From Craspedostauros australis (Eukaryota > Bacillariophyta > Bacillariophyceae > Mastogloiales > Achnanthaceae): a stretch of DNA of 64,000 nt. Below the pieces are notes generated by a model. It worked only from the letters and a program-made list of their open reading frames with translations. It ran no database searches and was not told where the DNA came from. Below, piece by piece: positions 9,589 to 21,782 of the stretch; position 1 is the stretch's first letter; each line of letters begins with the position of its first letter. Location of the stretch: contig JAMXDE010000011.1 of the NCBI GenBank assembly GCA_026770025.1, forward strand, positions 682,001-746,000, given 5' to 3'. Made by a program: the position numbers and the translations under genes.

Positions 9589-12500
9589 CTATGGAATTAC
9601 TGCAACCTTGATGGCTTTGTTGGAGCAGATCTTCAGTTGGTATGAGCCAGTCTCCCCTTTGTGAAAGTTCGAGACAATGAGCGCGTATCGGCCTGGCCCC
9701 AACTGCGTTTGCTTGGTGAGAGTGAATCCGTGACGGTAGCTTCCAGATTCAATAGTCATCCTTCCGCTCTTCATTACAGCCTGTCGGAAGTTGCCTCCCT
9801 GTGATGGGATTCGCACCAGCATCAGATGGACTGGGATGGCACAGCATTGAAGAGCGTTATCAGAGACGATTGCCGTCGAAGAGAGTGCATGTAGTAAATC
9901 ACGGCATGGTATTACCGTACGAGTACAGATAAGGGGATACCATACGTTCGTAGAGCATGGAGCAGTCATACAAATCGACAGACGAAAAGAGAGAGGGAGA
10001 GGTCATAGTGAGATGTGAAATGATCTTCGCCGTTTTGTGTAAGCCTGGCAAGTATTTCACCGCAACAGACCCAACAGCATTGTACCATTCTAGTCGGGGT
10101 GCAAGGAAGACACCGATCTCTGCTGCGTCCACATACACGCTCCCGCACGCAGCACACTCACCTGGTAGCACCTTCGTCACCGTGCACCGAGCCTGGAATG
10201 CCGTCCTATCTTTTTCATCCTTGATGTCGATGAGGTACATGGGGTTGTTAAAAAATGCATCTTGCCCTGTCGGACCACCCGCTGACTGCGCTGTCCATTG
10301 CGATGAGATGTCATGTATTGGCGGCAGGTCCTTCTGTGGCTGCACCAGAGTGAATGGTTCCGTACACATCACCGACAGCGTGTACCCCATGTCGTTTGTC
10401 TTTTGGTATTGAGACAGCACGATCGAAATGAAGGCATCCTCGGGGCCGGATGCGTCGTAACATGCCAGCACGTGGGAGTTGTTGGTGTACGCTCCATGGA
10501 CGAGCGTCCTTTCATCTTGGCCCAACCAGATGCGTTCCCTCTTGCTCGAGTTCCGAACCAGATGCATCGTCAAGAATTCGTCCACCTGCAATGGAATTCA
10601 ATGCAATGCAATGTTTTGGAACGTTGTCACGTCACCACATCATGTCATGATGTGGAATCGCGCAACATGCCCGATTCGTTGTCGTTTCCATGTTCATCAA
10701 TGTGCAAAGCGACGATGAGCAAGTTAGAGTTGAATTTGGTATTTGCATGTTGATTGTTTCATGACGATGTTCCCTCTCAACAGCATACGAGCACAACGCG
10801 TGCATCATGTGAGTTGACTTACCTCGCAGCCTTGCTGTTCCTGCTTGGTGACATGGCGTGAGAGGAGGATCCACGCAGTCGCCTTCTTCTTGATGGCGGC
10901 ATCACTGAAGGAGAGGATGTACTGCGGATTCTCGCCGACATCGAATGTATCCTCAGGAGTTCCTCGTTCCTTCTCCCACATCTGGTGGGTTGTCACACGG
11001 AACGGGAACAAGCGTGGATTCCACGATAACTGCATGTTCTTGAAGTAGCGCAGCACGTCGCTCCATTCAATCCAGAACACACCGTCGTCATGCTTCCTTG
11101 CCTCGTCAGGATTGTAACCGACCTCATGCCGCAGATTGTTTTTGTTCCAATTGGCGGAGTCGTGGCTTGAGAATGCTCCTGTCCAGCCCTGTTCGCGTAA
11201 GAAGTGCATGCAATCCGTCATTCGGTACGTTGGTTGGTGGGTTGGTGGGTTGGTGGGTTGTTGGTGCGTTCGTTCGTGCATTCGTTCGATTTTCCACACC
11301 GCAGATGCAGCATGATGACGGAGATCGCAATGTGTTAGTCAATGACATAATTGTCATGGCAGGCGTAGGATCGTAACTCTCTGCACACACATACGAGTAA
11401 GATAACGGTCAGACACCAGCAGGCAACTTGGAAAGATCCTGCACAATCGAGGTCAGGAATGAATTCGCCCATGGTCTCTTCCATGTTGCGGCTTACCTTG
11501 GAGGCCCACGGATTCTTCATTTGCAACAATCGCACGCCGCTCTTGCTCTGCACCACGCTGAGGACGGCATAGGCGTGCCCAGTCACCAATCCAAGCCGAT
11601 CTGCATCCGCATCGACCAGGTCGTTTGTCGTCGACACGGTGATGAGGCAATCTCCGAAGGAGCTGGCGCTGTACAGACGCACCCAGGCACGCTCGGGGTC
11701 CGTCTCGTGGTCCTTCAGTGCAGGTGGGTTGGATGGGAAGAAGATGCGCTCCGGGATCCATCCAGTCAAGGAGAACAGGTCGATGCCGCTGTTGGACCCC
11801 GGAAAGTCGTATCCTCCACAGAGCTTCATGTACGCCTTCTCGATGATCGGCACCCAAAGCTCCAGCTGGTTCTTGCTACCGCTTGTTTCGGAACACAGCA
11901 GGTTCCCGTGTTTGTCTACCGGCAGCTTGTCGTCGACGATGACCTGGCGCGCAACACCGTTCAACCACAGCTTCACCATGTACTGGCCGCTTGGATTGTA
12001 CATCGGCTGACCGTCGGCATCTTGCGGGTAGATGATGGATGTGATGAGGCTCTGCCGGTTGAATCCGTTGGCACAGATGCAAAGGCTGGCGATGAAGGAG
12101 CAGTCTGTCACGTACTGCTGTCGGATGGTGTACGGCGAGATTTGCCTGATCATCACTGGCGTTCGCTGCTTGATCCCGTACCGGTCGCGCAAATTCACAA
12201 TCTCGCTCGGCCGTGCCCAGCGATGGAAACGCTTCAGCTGCTTGTCCGCAAGCTTTAGCTCACCTGCTGGGTCTGTGAACAACCGGGGCGTACCATGCCT
12301 GTTCACGCGTGCCATCTTGGATAGGTTGAACGCATCCTCGTCCGACCAAGGCAAGAAAACCCCAGAAGCAATCAGCGAAGATCGTTTCAGCAACTCAATC
12401 TCTGTCCGGGTTAACGTGGCGGTTGATGCCGCAGACGATGATGACGATGATGACGACACCGATGAGGCTGCTGTCAGATTGCGAAAGCTGGCTGATGCGG

Positions 12501-13203
12501 AACCTTGCTTGGCCATGACGCGATTTCCCTTATAGGTCTTGAGAACTTCCACACGATCCAGAGCACCATCCAACCTTCCAACGATCCGTTGCTTCATCAT
12601 GGCATTGCCCTGCTCCTCCAGATCCTTGATGACAGACAAGTACAGCTCGGCGCAACCCATGTAGGCCTGAATGGCTGTCTTGAAGTCTCCATTTTCATCC
12701 AGATCGATGGCCTGCGCCAACATTTCATTTGCTCGCTTGGTGGTGCCATTCACGTTCTTTCCGTTCGAGAAGAATCGCTGGAACGCCAAAAGCTTGGGCT
12801 TTTGCCGCTGTTGCTGTTGTCGGGCTTGGCCGTTGTTCGCGCCCATGCCTCTGTTTTGGCTGCTGCTGCTACTAAATCCAACAAGCGTCGCACGTGGTGA
12901 CAATGAGCTCACCCCATGCTGCGCAACTGCGCCGCGACCGCGGGAGCCGGCGTCGTGGAGATCTTGTTGATTGCCCGCGCTCACGAGCTTCTGCGCGATC
13001 TTCGTGTAGTGTTCGATGTTCTCGTAAAGCAGCGCCTTCGTCTTGTCATTCTCCTCGGTCGGTGGCAATCTCTGCACGTAGCTCTTCATCAGATACACCG
13101 CTTCGAAGTACTTCGTGCCTGCGTCAATGTCATTCCCACCCTCTTTCTTCAGCTTCGTCGCTGCCTCCAGCAAGCCGAACACAGCATCGAGGCTCAGCGA
13201 CAT
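9589..13203 (-). CDS. CAPN7: Calpain-7-like cysteine protease with MIT domains
   Basis: Intracellular calpain of the CAPN7/PalB type, which binds ESCRT-III through its MIT domains and acts in endosomal sorting or pH signalling. Four exons, 13203-11497, 11188-10823, 10585-10162 and 9830-9589, encode 912 residues; all joins keep frame. A first MIT-like helical repeat spans about residues 3-75 and a second about 150-215. The CysPc domain has the full triad: Cys368 (VTDCSFIASL), His543 (TGHAYAVL) and Asn564 (KNPWASK). The first join restores the calpain sequence NPWASK-GWTGAFSSHDSANW. Two C2-like beta domains follow, ending near ICSNKAIKVAVIP. The start was chosen because MIT begins at once (MSLSLDAVFGLL). 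There is no penta-EF-hand, so calcium activation through that route is unlikely. Confidence 0.9.
10635..10655. repeat. Near-perfect palindrome in calpain intron 2
   Basis: CCACATCATG and CATGATGTGG are separated by a single T. It sits inside the intron, close to its 3' end. It could form a hairpin in the pre-mRNA or be a binding site. Confidence 0.55.
11230..11263. repeat. TTGGTGGG tandem repeat in calpain intron 1
   Basis: Four imperfect units of TTGGTGGG lie in the first intron, read on the plus strand; on the transcript this is a CCCACCAA pyrimidine-rich run just downstream of the acceptor-proximal half. Confidence 0.5.
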
Positions 13204-14346
13204 GATGATACTTCTTTCCCAGTGTTTGTGTGTCGGTTCTTGATCTCTCGACAGAGAGCAGTGTTGTTTCAAGTCAGTGACACGTAAAGATGAGAATGGA
13301 TTGTTGATGGTGGTTGGGGAATCTGCCTCTGGGGCGAGCAGCTCGTGCGGGCAGAGGCGACCAAGAGTCTGCAGATGGCGCCAGCGACTACAAATGATTG
13401 AGATCAAGGTTCGTGGAAGCACGGACAACTGTGAAGGTTTCTTGGCGCGATCATCTTTTTCGTTTTTGTTCGCACCCCTCGCGATTCTTTGTTCGTGTTT
13501 GGATTCAAATTGTCTTGAGGCATTTTAGTCGGGACGGTCGAATCGTGGAGATTTGGCGATCGTGTGACATTTGAATCTTGCACGAGTCAATCGAGAACGA
13601 TCAGAGCGTGGTACCATTCCTAAAACTAGAGAGAGGTTGTGCCATCCGATACGACTACTAAATGTTGTGTTGGCAGAGGATTGGCCACATCATGACGGTG
13701 CAGAGCACTTGTTTCTCTATTTTGAAGTGGGAATGTCCCATACGAGAGCGATGAAATCGGGCGTCTGAAGGCGGTTGTAGCTGTGTGCCGGCTTTGAAGC
13801 ACTCTGTGATTGCGAAAGATGGAGGCACACGCCCACCGGAGTGCCATACTCTTCCGGTTCTGCTCCACCCATTGCGGTTGCCCATGTTCTGCACAAGGGC
13901 CTTCTTGTGGAAGAGAAAGGAAGAAAAAGCGTTCCGATCGTGATGTGAGGTCATCTGCAGCTGTGCATCCAGGAACATCCGCGACTTCCCGCTCCAAGAC
14001 TCCAGCAAGCCAATACTTCGACCTCGCTCGAGATCGACTTTCACCTGACTCCCTGCCCGTACCGCACGACCTACAAACGGGAACTCTTGGCGACTTGGAA
14101 CAACTTCGCAGACGAGGTCTCTATTTTGTTGTGTGATGTCTGTGCTGTCTTCACGACACTGTCTATGTATGCCACCATATGACTAGGTAAACATGAGCAC
14201 CGACCAGTGCACTGGAGTACTCTACCATGCTTTCAATTCAACTCTTCACTCGTACGTATTGCACGTTGCTGAGGCATCCTCCTCGTACGCTGCCGTCAAG
14301 AGAGACCATCAGCCAATCAATGACCTGCATCAGGATTGCAGCGCGT
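13204..14346. other. Intergenic region upstream of the calpain gene
   Basis: About 1.1 kb between the calpain start and the stop of the next minus-strand gene. It should contain the calpain promoter and the 3' untranslated region of the FYVE-lipase gene. I see no coding sequence or repeat in it. Confidence 0.5.
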
Positions 14347-17300
14347 TCAGTGGCCCGCAAGGCTGGAGGATCGGATACGCGACACCAGATCATCGACCAC
14401 TATGCTACGTTTCTCCCTTTGGCGTTCAGGTTTGAAGCTCGGTGAACTTCTCTCTGTGTCCCAGGACGCCTGATCTAACGAACCTGCCGCTGTACCGGTG
14501 GGGAAATCGCACAGCGCTCCCTCTTCATCCACCTCCTGGAAGCTTTGCACGCTGGCTCTTGAGGAGTTTGTGCCGTTGATGTCATTGTAGCACTTGTCGC
14601 AAACCCTCACGGGTACCGTGATGCCAATGGAAGGAATCGGTGCTCTGCTCTTGGAGCATGGATCGCACACAAGACCGCCGCACGATCGGCAGTTGTGCTT
14701 ATCGCGTGCTTCTTGGGCCTCGCTGTTGGACGTCGACGCCCAAGTGAAGCGGCTGGCACAGCAGGAACTGTTCCCATTGCAGAAAAGAGCATTGCGCACA
14801 ACGTGGGACGAATACCATTTATGGCAGTTTGAATCATCCGCGACGAACAGTGCATTGGAATGGGGTAGAATACAGCCATTTAACGCAAATGGGGAGAGAA
14901 TTAGACACCATCGTCGTGGTTGTTGAGAAAAATGTGAGTGAGAAAGATGTCTGCTGATAGCACGCCACTTATCGACAGACGAATCAACCAAGGAACGCGC
15001 TCACAGTGGCAAGCCATGCCTTGTAGTTAGAGTGAATCAACGGGAGAATAACACACGGTGCTCCACGCAACATCATTAAAACACTTACCAAGTGTCGTCT
15101 TCATCGAATGCAGTCCAGGTCGGCGGGCTTTCAAATGCCACACGGGCGTTCTGCACCTCGACAAGAGCCTCGTAGTAGGACTTGGTGGTGTGGTCGGTCA
15201 ACATGTTGCCGGCCAAACTGATACGCCGCAGTTCGCGGAATGTTCTTGGCACGTACGCTGCCTTGTACACGCCGCGGTGAGAGTAGATGTGAACCACCTT
15301 TCCAGGCACGAACATTCGTGGGAGAGGCGTTTCTTCCAGAACGACTGCGTTTGAAGCCTGGATGAATGAGACATCGTCGTCACTTCCGTTGTGTTCTTGC
15401 CCATCCGAACTTGGCACCTTCGTCTCATCGAGACCCACTACCTTTCCTTGCGCACGCTGCTTCTGATGAAACTTGTGTTGCTCGACTGCATTACAATCAG
15501 CACTGAAACTTTCGGCATTCCAACTGTCGTCCATCATGCTTTGCTCGCTCATTGGGTCCATGAAGGCATCGATGTCTGAGTCACCACCGTCGCCTCCTTC
15601 GACCGGACGCTCATGAGAATTCGCATCATCTGTGTCGCTGCTTTCGATCAAATCGTCGTCTTCCACGTCAAAGAACTCGTCTCCATCCACGATGATGCCG
15701 TCTGTATCACCGTTCGCACCACCTAGGAAATCAAGCAAATGATCTTTGCTTCTCACGTCGGCAGTCTCCTCAAAGGTTTCAGTAGTTTCGGCCACTCCAT
15801 CTTTTGCGAAGTCACCGCCACTCTCTTGTTGCGCCTGGCCATGTCGAGTCGTATCCTTGTTGTCTTTGTGAGATCGAAAGTGCTTTCGGTAGTAGTGCTT
15901 GATGGATCGTGCTGGTGTGGCGGCGATGGTGAAACTTTGACGGAATCGTGGCGCCCATGCGGTCTTGGCACGCTCGCCGATAGCCTTCAGATCTGTTGTC
16001 ATATGTCGCTTCACCCACGTCTCGCGGATGTGCAGCAGATGCTTCAGGAGACGTCGGCAGTTGGTTGGTGTGAGTCGAGGGAAGACGTCGTCATGCAGCA
16101 CGACGGTGGTCACGTATTGATTGACCGACTCTGCAAGGTTTGCGTCCATGCAGGACGGGGTGCCGTACGCATAAACGCGGAGCAACGAGGATGCATCGGA
16201 CTCGGTCCCTTCGGGGGTTGTGAACAGCTCGCCGACCTCCCGCCGCAGGTGCCTCAAAACCAAAATGGCCACCATCGTGCCCACCGATCCGCCGAGACTG
16301 TGGCCTGTGATGCGAATACGATAACCCTGCTTTGCCAACGCGACCAGGGCGTCGATATGCTCGCGGTACAGATTGGTGGCAGCTGATGCCATACCACAGA
16401 GTGCAATGCCGGTCGTCGATGACACGTTGGTCCAATCGTCATCCTGATTGGGTTCGACATCATCTGACGCTTCCGCGTCAACCTCAGGAAATGGCACAGG
16501 TATTTGTCGAATGTCTGTGATGACATCGTTGATGGTGGCGGTGCCGCGGATCGCCAAGCACGCGATCTTGTGGTCCTTGTGAACCAGCACAGCGGATGCC
16601 GGTCGGTCATGCAGCATGCCGCTATCGCCCGTATCCTGCTGCAAGTGTGCATAGAGCAGCACCCATCCCTGCTGCGCGGCCAGCAACTGCATGTCAACCT
16701 CGCGGGTGGCATAGATGAAATTGAGCGCGATGGGGGCGTACAGGAGCAGGGAATTCACAGTCACATCGGACACAGGGTCGCACACCGGTTCCATCGTGTG
16801 CGCTCGTTTTGTTGCTCTGTCAGCGTCTCTTGCCATCGTGTTTGTTCTTCGGACCTCGCGTGAGATTTGTGATGGCATTTGGGATGTTGATGAAGTCGGT
16901 TGCGGCGTCTCGTGTTGAGCCGGTGGATCAGGCAACATGCCTCGATCGCTTGTCAAGGAAGCTGCGGCGTCATGGAACGAAAGCGCAGACTCGGCCAACG
17001 AATCATCGATGTGCGTTGGTCTCGTCGTATATTGTGAGGAATGCTCGAATTGAGCATTCGGTTCCGTGTGTGGATGCGAATGTGGATGCGGATGCTGCCG
17101 ATAAGCATGTATCCGATGCTCCCGTTCCGGATTCAGTCCTCTCATGGCACGGTGCTGCGCAAGGGCGTAAAAGATTGCAGCGCTGAGCTCATGGACGCTC
17201 AACGGCCAAGACGTTTTGTTGATCCCCAACGCTTTCCTCAACAGATCGGCAGCAGCCAAGAACTCCTTTCGCAAAATGAGACCGTAGATGCCATGCAGAC

Positions 17301-19131
17301 CGTACTTTCGGAGCACGTCGACAGTCTCGACGGCTACCGTGGCCTGCGCTCCCAAAGGGATGGTCTTGGCCATGGCAATCGCTGCCTTCGTGATGCGTAT
17401 CGCAATTTGCTCGTACGAATCAATCCCAAGCTCAAAGTACGGCGTCAAATCGCCAGAATCGAAATCCCGACATCTGGCCAACCGCCAGGCAACGCGCTCC
17501 GCGAGGTTCTGCTCCTCGAGCAGCTGCTTGCAGACATCGCACACCCTTTCTTTGACATCGGGGTCGTATCCCAAGTGCGGCAGACTGTGAGTCGACGACG
17601 AGTGCGGTTGGCAAAAGCTGTTGCCGCACAGTCTGCAATGATGCCGCAATCGTGTGGGACCAAAGGGCTTGTGGCATGCGAAGCAGTACTCTGACTTTTG
17701 CCATTTCGGGCGTTCTATTGGATTGGGCACGAGTGCCCTGGCCTGCTCAAAGTCGAAGTCCTCCTCGTCAGCTTTGGCGGACGTGTCTGCGTTGACAGGA
17801 AGCGAAGTCTGTGCATTGTTTATGTCGCTTTCGTCGTCACTGAGGTGATTGCGCGTGTCCTCGTAAATGCTGTCCTCTGTAGCGCTTGTAGCTGCTGCCG
17901 CATCGTTAGCCGCGTCCTGTGGCATGTACGTGCGCCATTCTTTGACGAGCTGCCGGTCGATCCAAGGCAAGCTCGAAATAGGAGGGAGATCTCTGAGCCG
18001 CTTCGTGATTATGGAATTGTAAGTCCCGTCGTCGTTATCACTGTCGCTGACATTGCCATTGTCATTGTCGTTATGGTTGCCGTTGCCATTGCCATCGTCA
18101 CTTTTGTCGATAGCGCGACTGTTGGGACCGTTGATGTTGAAACCTCCCATTTTGTTGCCCATGTCGCTGTACTTGCGATACCAGTGCCCTTTGGCGTACG
18201 ATACGCGCGCGGTGTAGCAGATGCGACGAATGGAAGAGGAGAGCAATTCTCTGGCTGCCAACGGGAGGTAGATCTTGGATATCTCCTTCCATCCTGGAGA
18301 CGGAAGTGTGGCGCCAACCATCACCATTGGCGGGTTTGCCATTGCGATCTGACCGTTGCCAGACCCGGTGTTGTTGCTGCTGTTGTTGTTGTTGTCACTG
18401 GCAGGGTTGATTTGTGAGCGTAGATGCGAGTGTGCTGGCATCGGTGTTGGCATCGGTATGTGCATATTAATGTTTATGGTCATGTTCGTTGCGATAGATG
18501 GAGGCGACGCGACAGTGTTCGGGTGGTGTGGAGAGTTGGTGCCGAGCGAATGTGCCATGTCTGAACGTGGTATTTGACCCTCTTGGATGCTGTCAGCAGC
18601 TTGAAGTTCCGGTTGAAGCGCTGGTTGCTGGAGGCATGGCAACTGCGAAAGGTTGCCTGCGAGATCATCGAACGTGTGATTATCATGACTCCCGCTGTCA
18701 TGCAAGTCATGGACCGATGTGCACGGATATTCGTCGGACGCAACTGTGGATGGTGCAGTTTGCCCAGCATGGCTAGATCGTTGCGGAGACGAGAAAGGGG
18801 ATGCGGAAGGTGACGGGGGCGATGCCATATTGTCATACCAAGAGGATGGTGCCGGAACGAAGTTATCGTCCTCCTCATCACTTGCATTTACGCTGACATT
18901 AACGTTCGTGGTTGTGCGTGTGGTTTCGTTGTTCCGTGGATCGTGGGATTTTCGTTCTGCATCCACGCTTCTGTTCATGCCACTGTCCATGTCTGCGCCA
19001 TCGCCGATGCTGCGCCCAATGTGAACATCACAAGGTGCATTCGCGATTTCTTGTCGCCCTGCAGAGGAATCAGCGGAAGCTTCCGCATCTCCCCTTGCTG
19101 AGATGCCGGTGCCATCGTCATGCTGATCCAT
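14347..19131 (-). CDS. Large FYVE - class 3 lipase - FYVE protein
   Basis: Predicted endosome-associated lipase, possibly a diacylglycerol-lipase-like enzyme. Exon 1 is 19131-15089 and exon 2 is 14767-14347, about 1487 residues; the 321-base intron splits the second FYVE finger and the join rebuilds its CSCC pair. The first 400 residues are low complexity. FYVE1 (about 477-545) begins WQKSEYCFACHKPF and has the basic patch RHHCRLCG; one ligand position is His (FCQPH). The alpha/beta-hydrolase domain holds the nucleophile Ser945 in ITGHSLGGS, with a downstream LHDDVFPRL motif providing a candidate acid. FYVE2 (about 1340-1400) has KHNCRSCGG instead of HHC, so its lipid preference may differ. 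The start is the first ATG (MDQHDDGTG); an in-frame ORF continues 96 bases upstream without ATG. Substrate is unknown. Confidence 0.82.
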
Positions 19132-20034
19132 GTTTGGAAAGGCGCCGCACAAGACTCCACAAGGCGTCAAAGGGAGACGTTGGGCTGCGAGTTCGCAGGC
19201 GCTGTCTGCTGATTCTATTATGTACAAACTGCTGCCGCGATGTTCCTCTCGCTGAGTCTCCTCGTTATCTTTGGTCGCAATGAAGTCTTATATCTTTGTG
19301 CCCTCTTCTTTCCTTTGCTCTCCTTTGCTCTCTGCTTGCTTGAGCGCCTTCTTTGAGATGTCCGACCTCTGTGAGAAATCCCGTTCGCCCACCGAAGAAC
19401 CTCACAGAGAGGGAGAGCGCTTCGTGTTTTACACAAGACCAACATGGACGTGTCATCATCTTGGTTGACGCGACTGTTGTCACACAACAACGAACAAATC
19501 TCCCACCACACCAACACACACACACATCACCTTTTCTTTTGCCAGCTTTTTCTGCGACGAGAATTTCGAACTCAATCACGAGAATTCCGAACGCGTGACT
19601 CGATAACTTTTGGTCGCGAGAGTCGACATCTTCCGAATCTCGAAGCTCCACGATACTGTACTCTGGTCCAATACAAGACACTGCAATTCTACACTACGAC
19701 CTATTCCATGTTGCAGCTCTACTCGTCCGCAAGTCACAGTGGGCATGAACAAGTTTAGTGGCGTGTTATGGATCAGCTCGTCCGCATATCTCTTTGTCTC
19801 TCCGTAGAGAGACAGAGACTGAGCGTTCGATCAATTGAATTTGTGGTGATGTTTTGGCTGGAGGGTGCGTCGTCCAGAGTCATAAACTGTAAGAGGAGGT
19901 GGTTGAGAGCGCAGGAACGGTTCACAAATCCCACCATATTAGTACTCGTATTAGGATCACACACGACTTGCAGGCCTTGTGCTTTCCGTCTCATTCTGCC
20001 GACATCAAACGAGCAGGTCATCAGTCATTCAAGC
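19132..20034. other. Intergenic region upstream of the FYVE-lipase gene
   Basis: No credible gene. It includes a short AC-dinucleotide run near 19507, an inverted repeat at 19796-19813, and one TACTCGTA octamer at 19943. Confidence 0.5.
19796..19813. repeat. Inverted repeat GTCTCTC-N4-GAGAGAC
   Basis: Perfect 7-base arms around the spacer CGTA. Two further CT/GA-armed dyads with a 4-base spacer occur at 40290-40307 and 52924-52941. Confidence 0.6.
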
Positions 20035-20853
20035 TCACAGCTTGCTCTTCAGCAGCGGCGGCGCTTTCGCCTTGTTAAGCGCAAAGTACGCCTCCGCGTA
20101 CAGCTCCATCTTCAGCTTTGAGAATTGCTTTGGATTGAAATTGATCAGTTTCAATTTGTGCGCGTACCCGTCGCGCGCAATCTCCGCCGCAGTCTCCCAA
20201 AGCTGCTCCACCGGAACCTCCTCATCGATCATCCCGACGCTCTTGGCCTCCGTGCTGCCGTACCGACGGCCGTTCAACACGGCCTCACGTTGCAACCGCC
20301 TGTCGGGGAGCTTGTCTTTCACGATGGCTGCAAACCCGGGCGACAACGGCATTCCGAGGCTGCTTTCGGGGAAGTTGCAGTATCCGCGGCGCGTTCTCAT
20401 CACGCGGTAGTCGCAGCACAATGCCAGGAATAGACCGGCACCAAATGCATGCCCGTTGATCGCGGCGACAGTGCGGCAGTTCAACACCAGCAGCTTGGCC
20501 AACAGTTTCCACAGCTTCTCAATGAATTTTGTGGATGTCAGCGGAGGCGTCGCTGGCGATGATGCGCCCGGATTGGAACGCTGCTGCTCGTTTTGCTTCG
20601 CAGCCTTGCGGTCTTGGGCGAGCATCCATTCCAAGTCCAGTCCGTTGGAAAAGAACTTGCCGGAGCCTTGAACAACCAAAGCCTTCGGATGCTCGGCTTT
20701 CTCAACAATGCCGATTGCTGTATTGAGCTGATTCAGCAAGCCGAGATTCCACCGATTCTCTCCTCGGTTCATCGTCAACGTGAACAGACCGTCGTCCGTT
20801 CTGCACAGTGTGATGCCATCGGCGTCATGCACGCTCTTTCCAAACGTTGCCAT
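20035..20853 (-). CDS. ECI: Peroxisomal enoyl-CoA delta-isomerase/hydratase family protein
   Basis: Crotonase-fold enzyme that probably moves the double bond of unsaturated acyl-CoAs during peroxisomal beta-oxidation. The single exon encodes 272 residues ending in SKL, a textbook PTS1 peroxisomal signal. GKFFSNGLDL and AAINGHAFGAGLFLALCCDYR give the oxyanion-hole elements, and NFPESSLGMPL is the segment that in plant peroxisomal isomerases (ECI1-3) follows the same pattern. A low-complexity insert of about 25 residues (QNEQQRSNPGASSP) interrupts the domain after the first oxyanion loop. The start was set at MATFGKSV, where the domain begins; in-frame sequence upstream includes an earlier ATG (at 20970) but is Thr/Pro-rich and looks like leader. 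Hydratase rather than isomerase activity cannot be excluded. Confidence 0.88.
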   Translation of the reverse strand: MATFGKSVHDADGITLCRTDDGLFTLTMNRGENRWNLGLLNQLNTAIGIVEKAEHPKALVVQGSGKFFSNGLDLEWMLAQDRKAAKQNEQQRSNPGASSPATPPLTSTKFIEKLWKLLAKLLVLNCRTVAAINGHAFGAGLFLALCCDYRVMRTRRGYCNFPESSLGMPLSPGFAAIVKDKLPDRRLQREAVLNGRRYGSTEAKSVGMIDEEVPVEQLWETAAEIARDGYAHKLKLINFNPKQFSKLKMELYAEAYFALNKAKAPPLLKSKL

Positions 20854-21782
20854 CGTGTTGGTGGTGGTGGTGATGGTTCTGGAAGTGTGTTGTTGTTGTG
20901 GTAACGGCGAAGGGGATGGATTTGTTGGGTGTGTCGATGGGAGAAGTTGGCCAGATGAGGGATCTTCCATTTTTTGTCGTGTTTGGGGACAGAAGCGCTT
21001 TGGGTTGAGCGTGACAGTCTGCAAAGAGGACTGGAACAAACAGCCCAAGTCGACAGACAATCAACGAGCAACAGCCAACGAGATTCACAAACAAACAGTC
21101 ACTCTCGGAACATCGTCGAACTGGAGAAGATAGAATTCCTAGCCTCCTACCCTGATCGGCAGCCATGTACAGAGGAGGATGGCACCGAGTCCGAATACGG
21201 CCTCAACATGCTACAATGAAGTAACTTCGATCAAGGCATCGATGGAGCTTCAGAGTATTCGTCGAGTAAGTTGCATGGTAACATGGTAACATAGTAGCGG
21301 AGTGACATGACGGCATCACAACATCGCACAAGGCAACAAAACCGGATTTGACTGTTTGTGAATCATTGTGATTCGACAACACGAGAGAGAAGAAGCCGGC
21401 CAAACCGACGTGGCGCAAATTCACCCACACAAAACAAACCAGTCGTTCCTCCAAATGCAATCCAACAACGCCGCAAAACTGCATACAATCATGCCATACC
21501 GTACCATACCATACCATACCATACCATACCATGCTATACTCGTGCCAATGAAAACTGTGACAATGAGTATAGTCTCGCATTGCGGTTCACTCAAACTTTG
21601 CCAATGTGATGATGTACTGCTGGATTTGGTGTGGCATCGCATAACATCGCATGGTTTCGCACCACCATCCCATTCTCCTCCCATCATCTCATAAAATCAA
21701 AGCAACAACAACACACAACCAAACAATCGCAACAACAATCGCAACCACACTCTCACCACCCAATAACCCAACAGCATCAATC
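20854..21782. other. Intergenic region with divergent promoters
   Basis: Separates the minus-strand isomerase gene from a plus-strand secreted-protein gene. Contains a CCATA pentanucleotide array. The last 80 bases before the downstream start are A/C-rich (ACAACAACACACAACC-like), which fits a 5' leader. Confidence 0.5.
21494..21533. repeat. CCATA pentanucleotide microsatellite, 8 units
   Basis: Eight consecutive 5-base units, six of them exactly CCATA. It lies about 250 bases before the start of the secreted protein gene. Confidence 0.85.
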
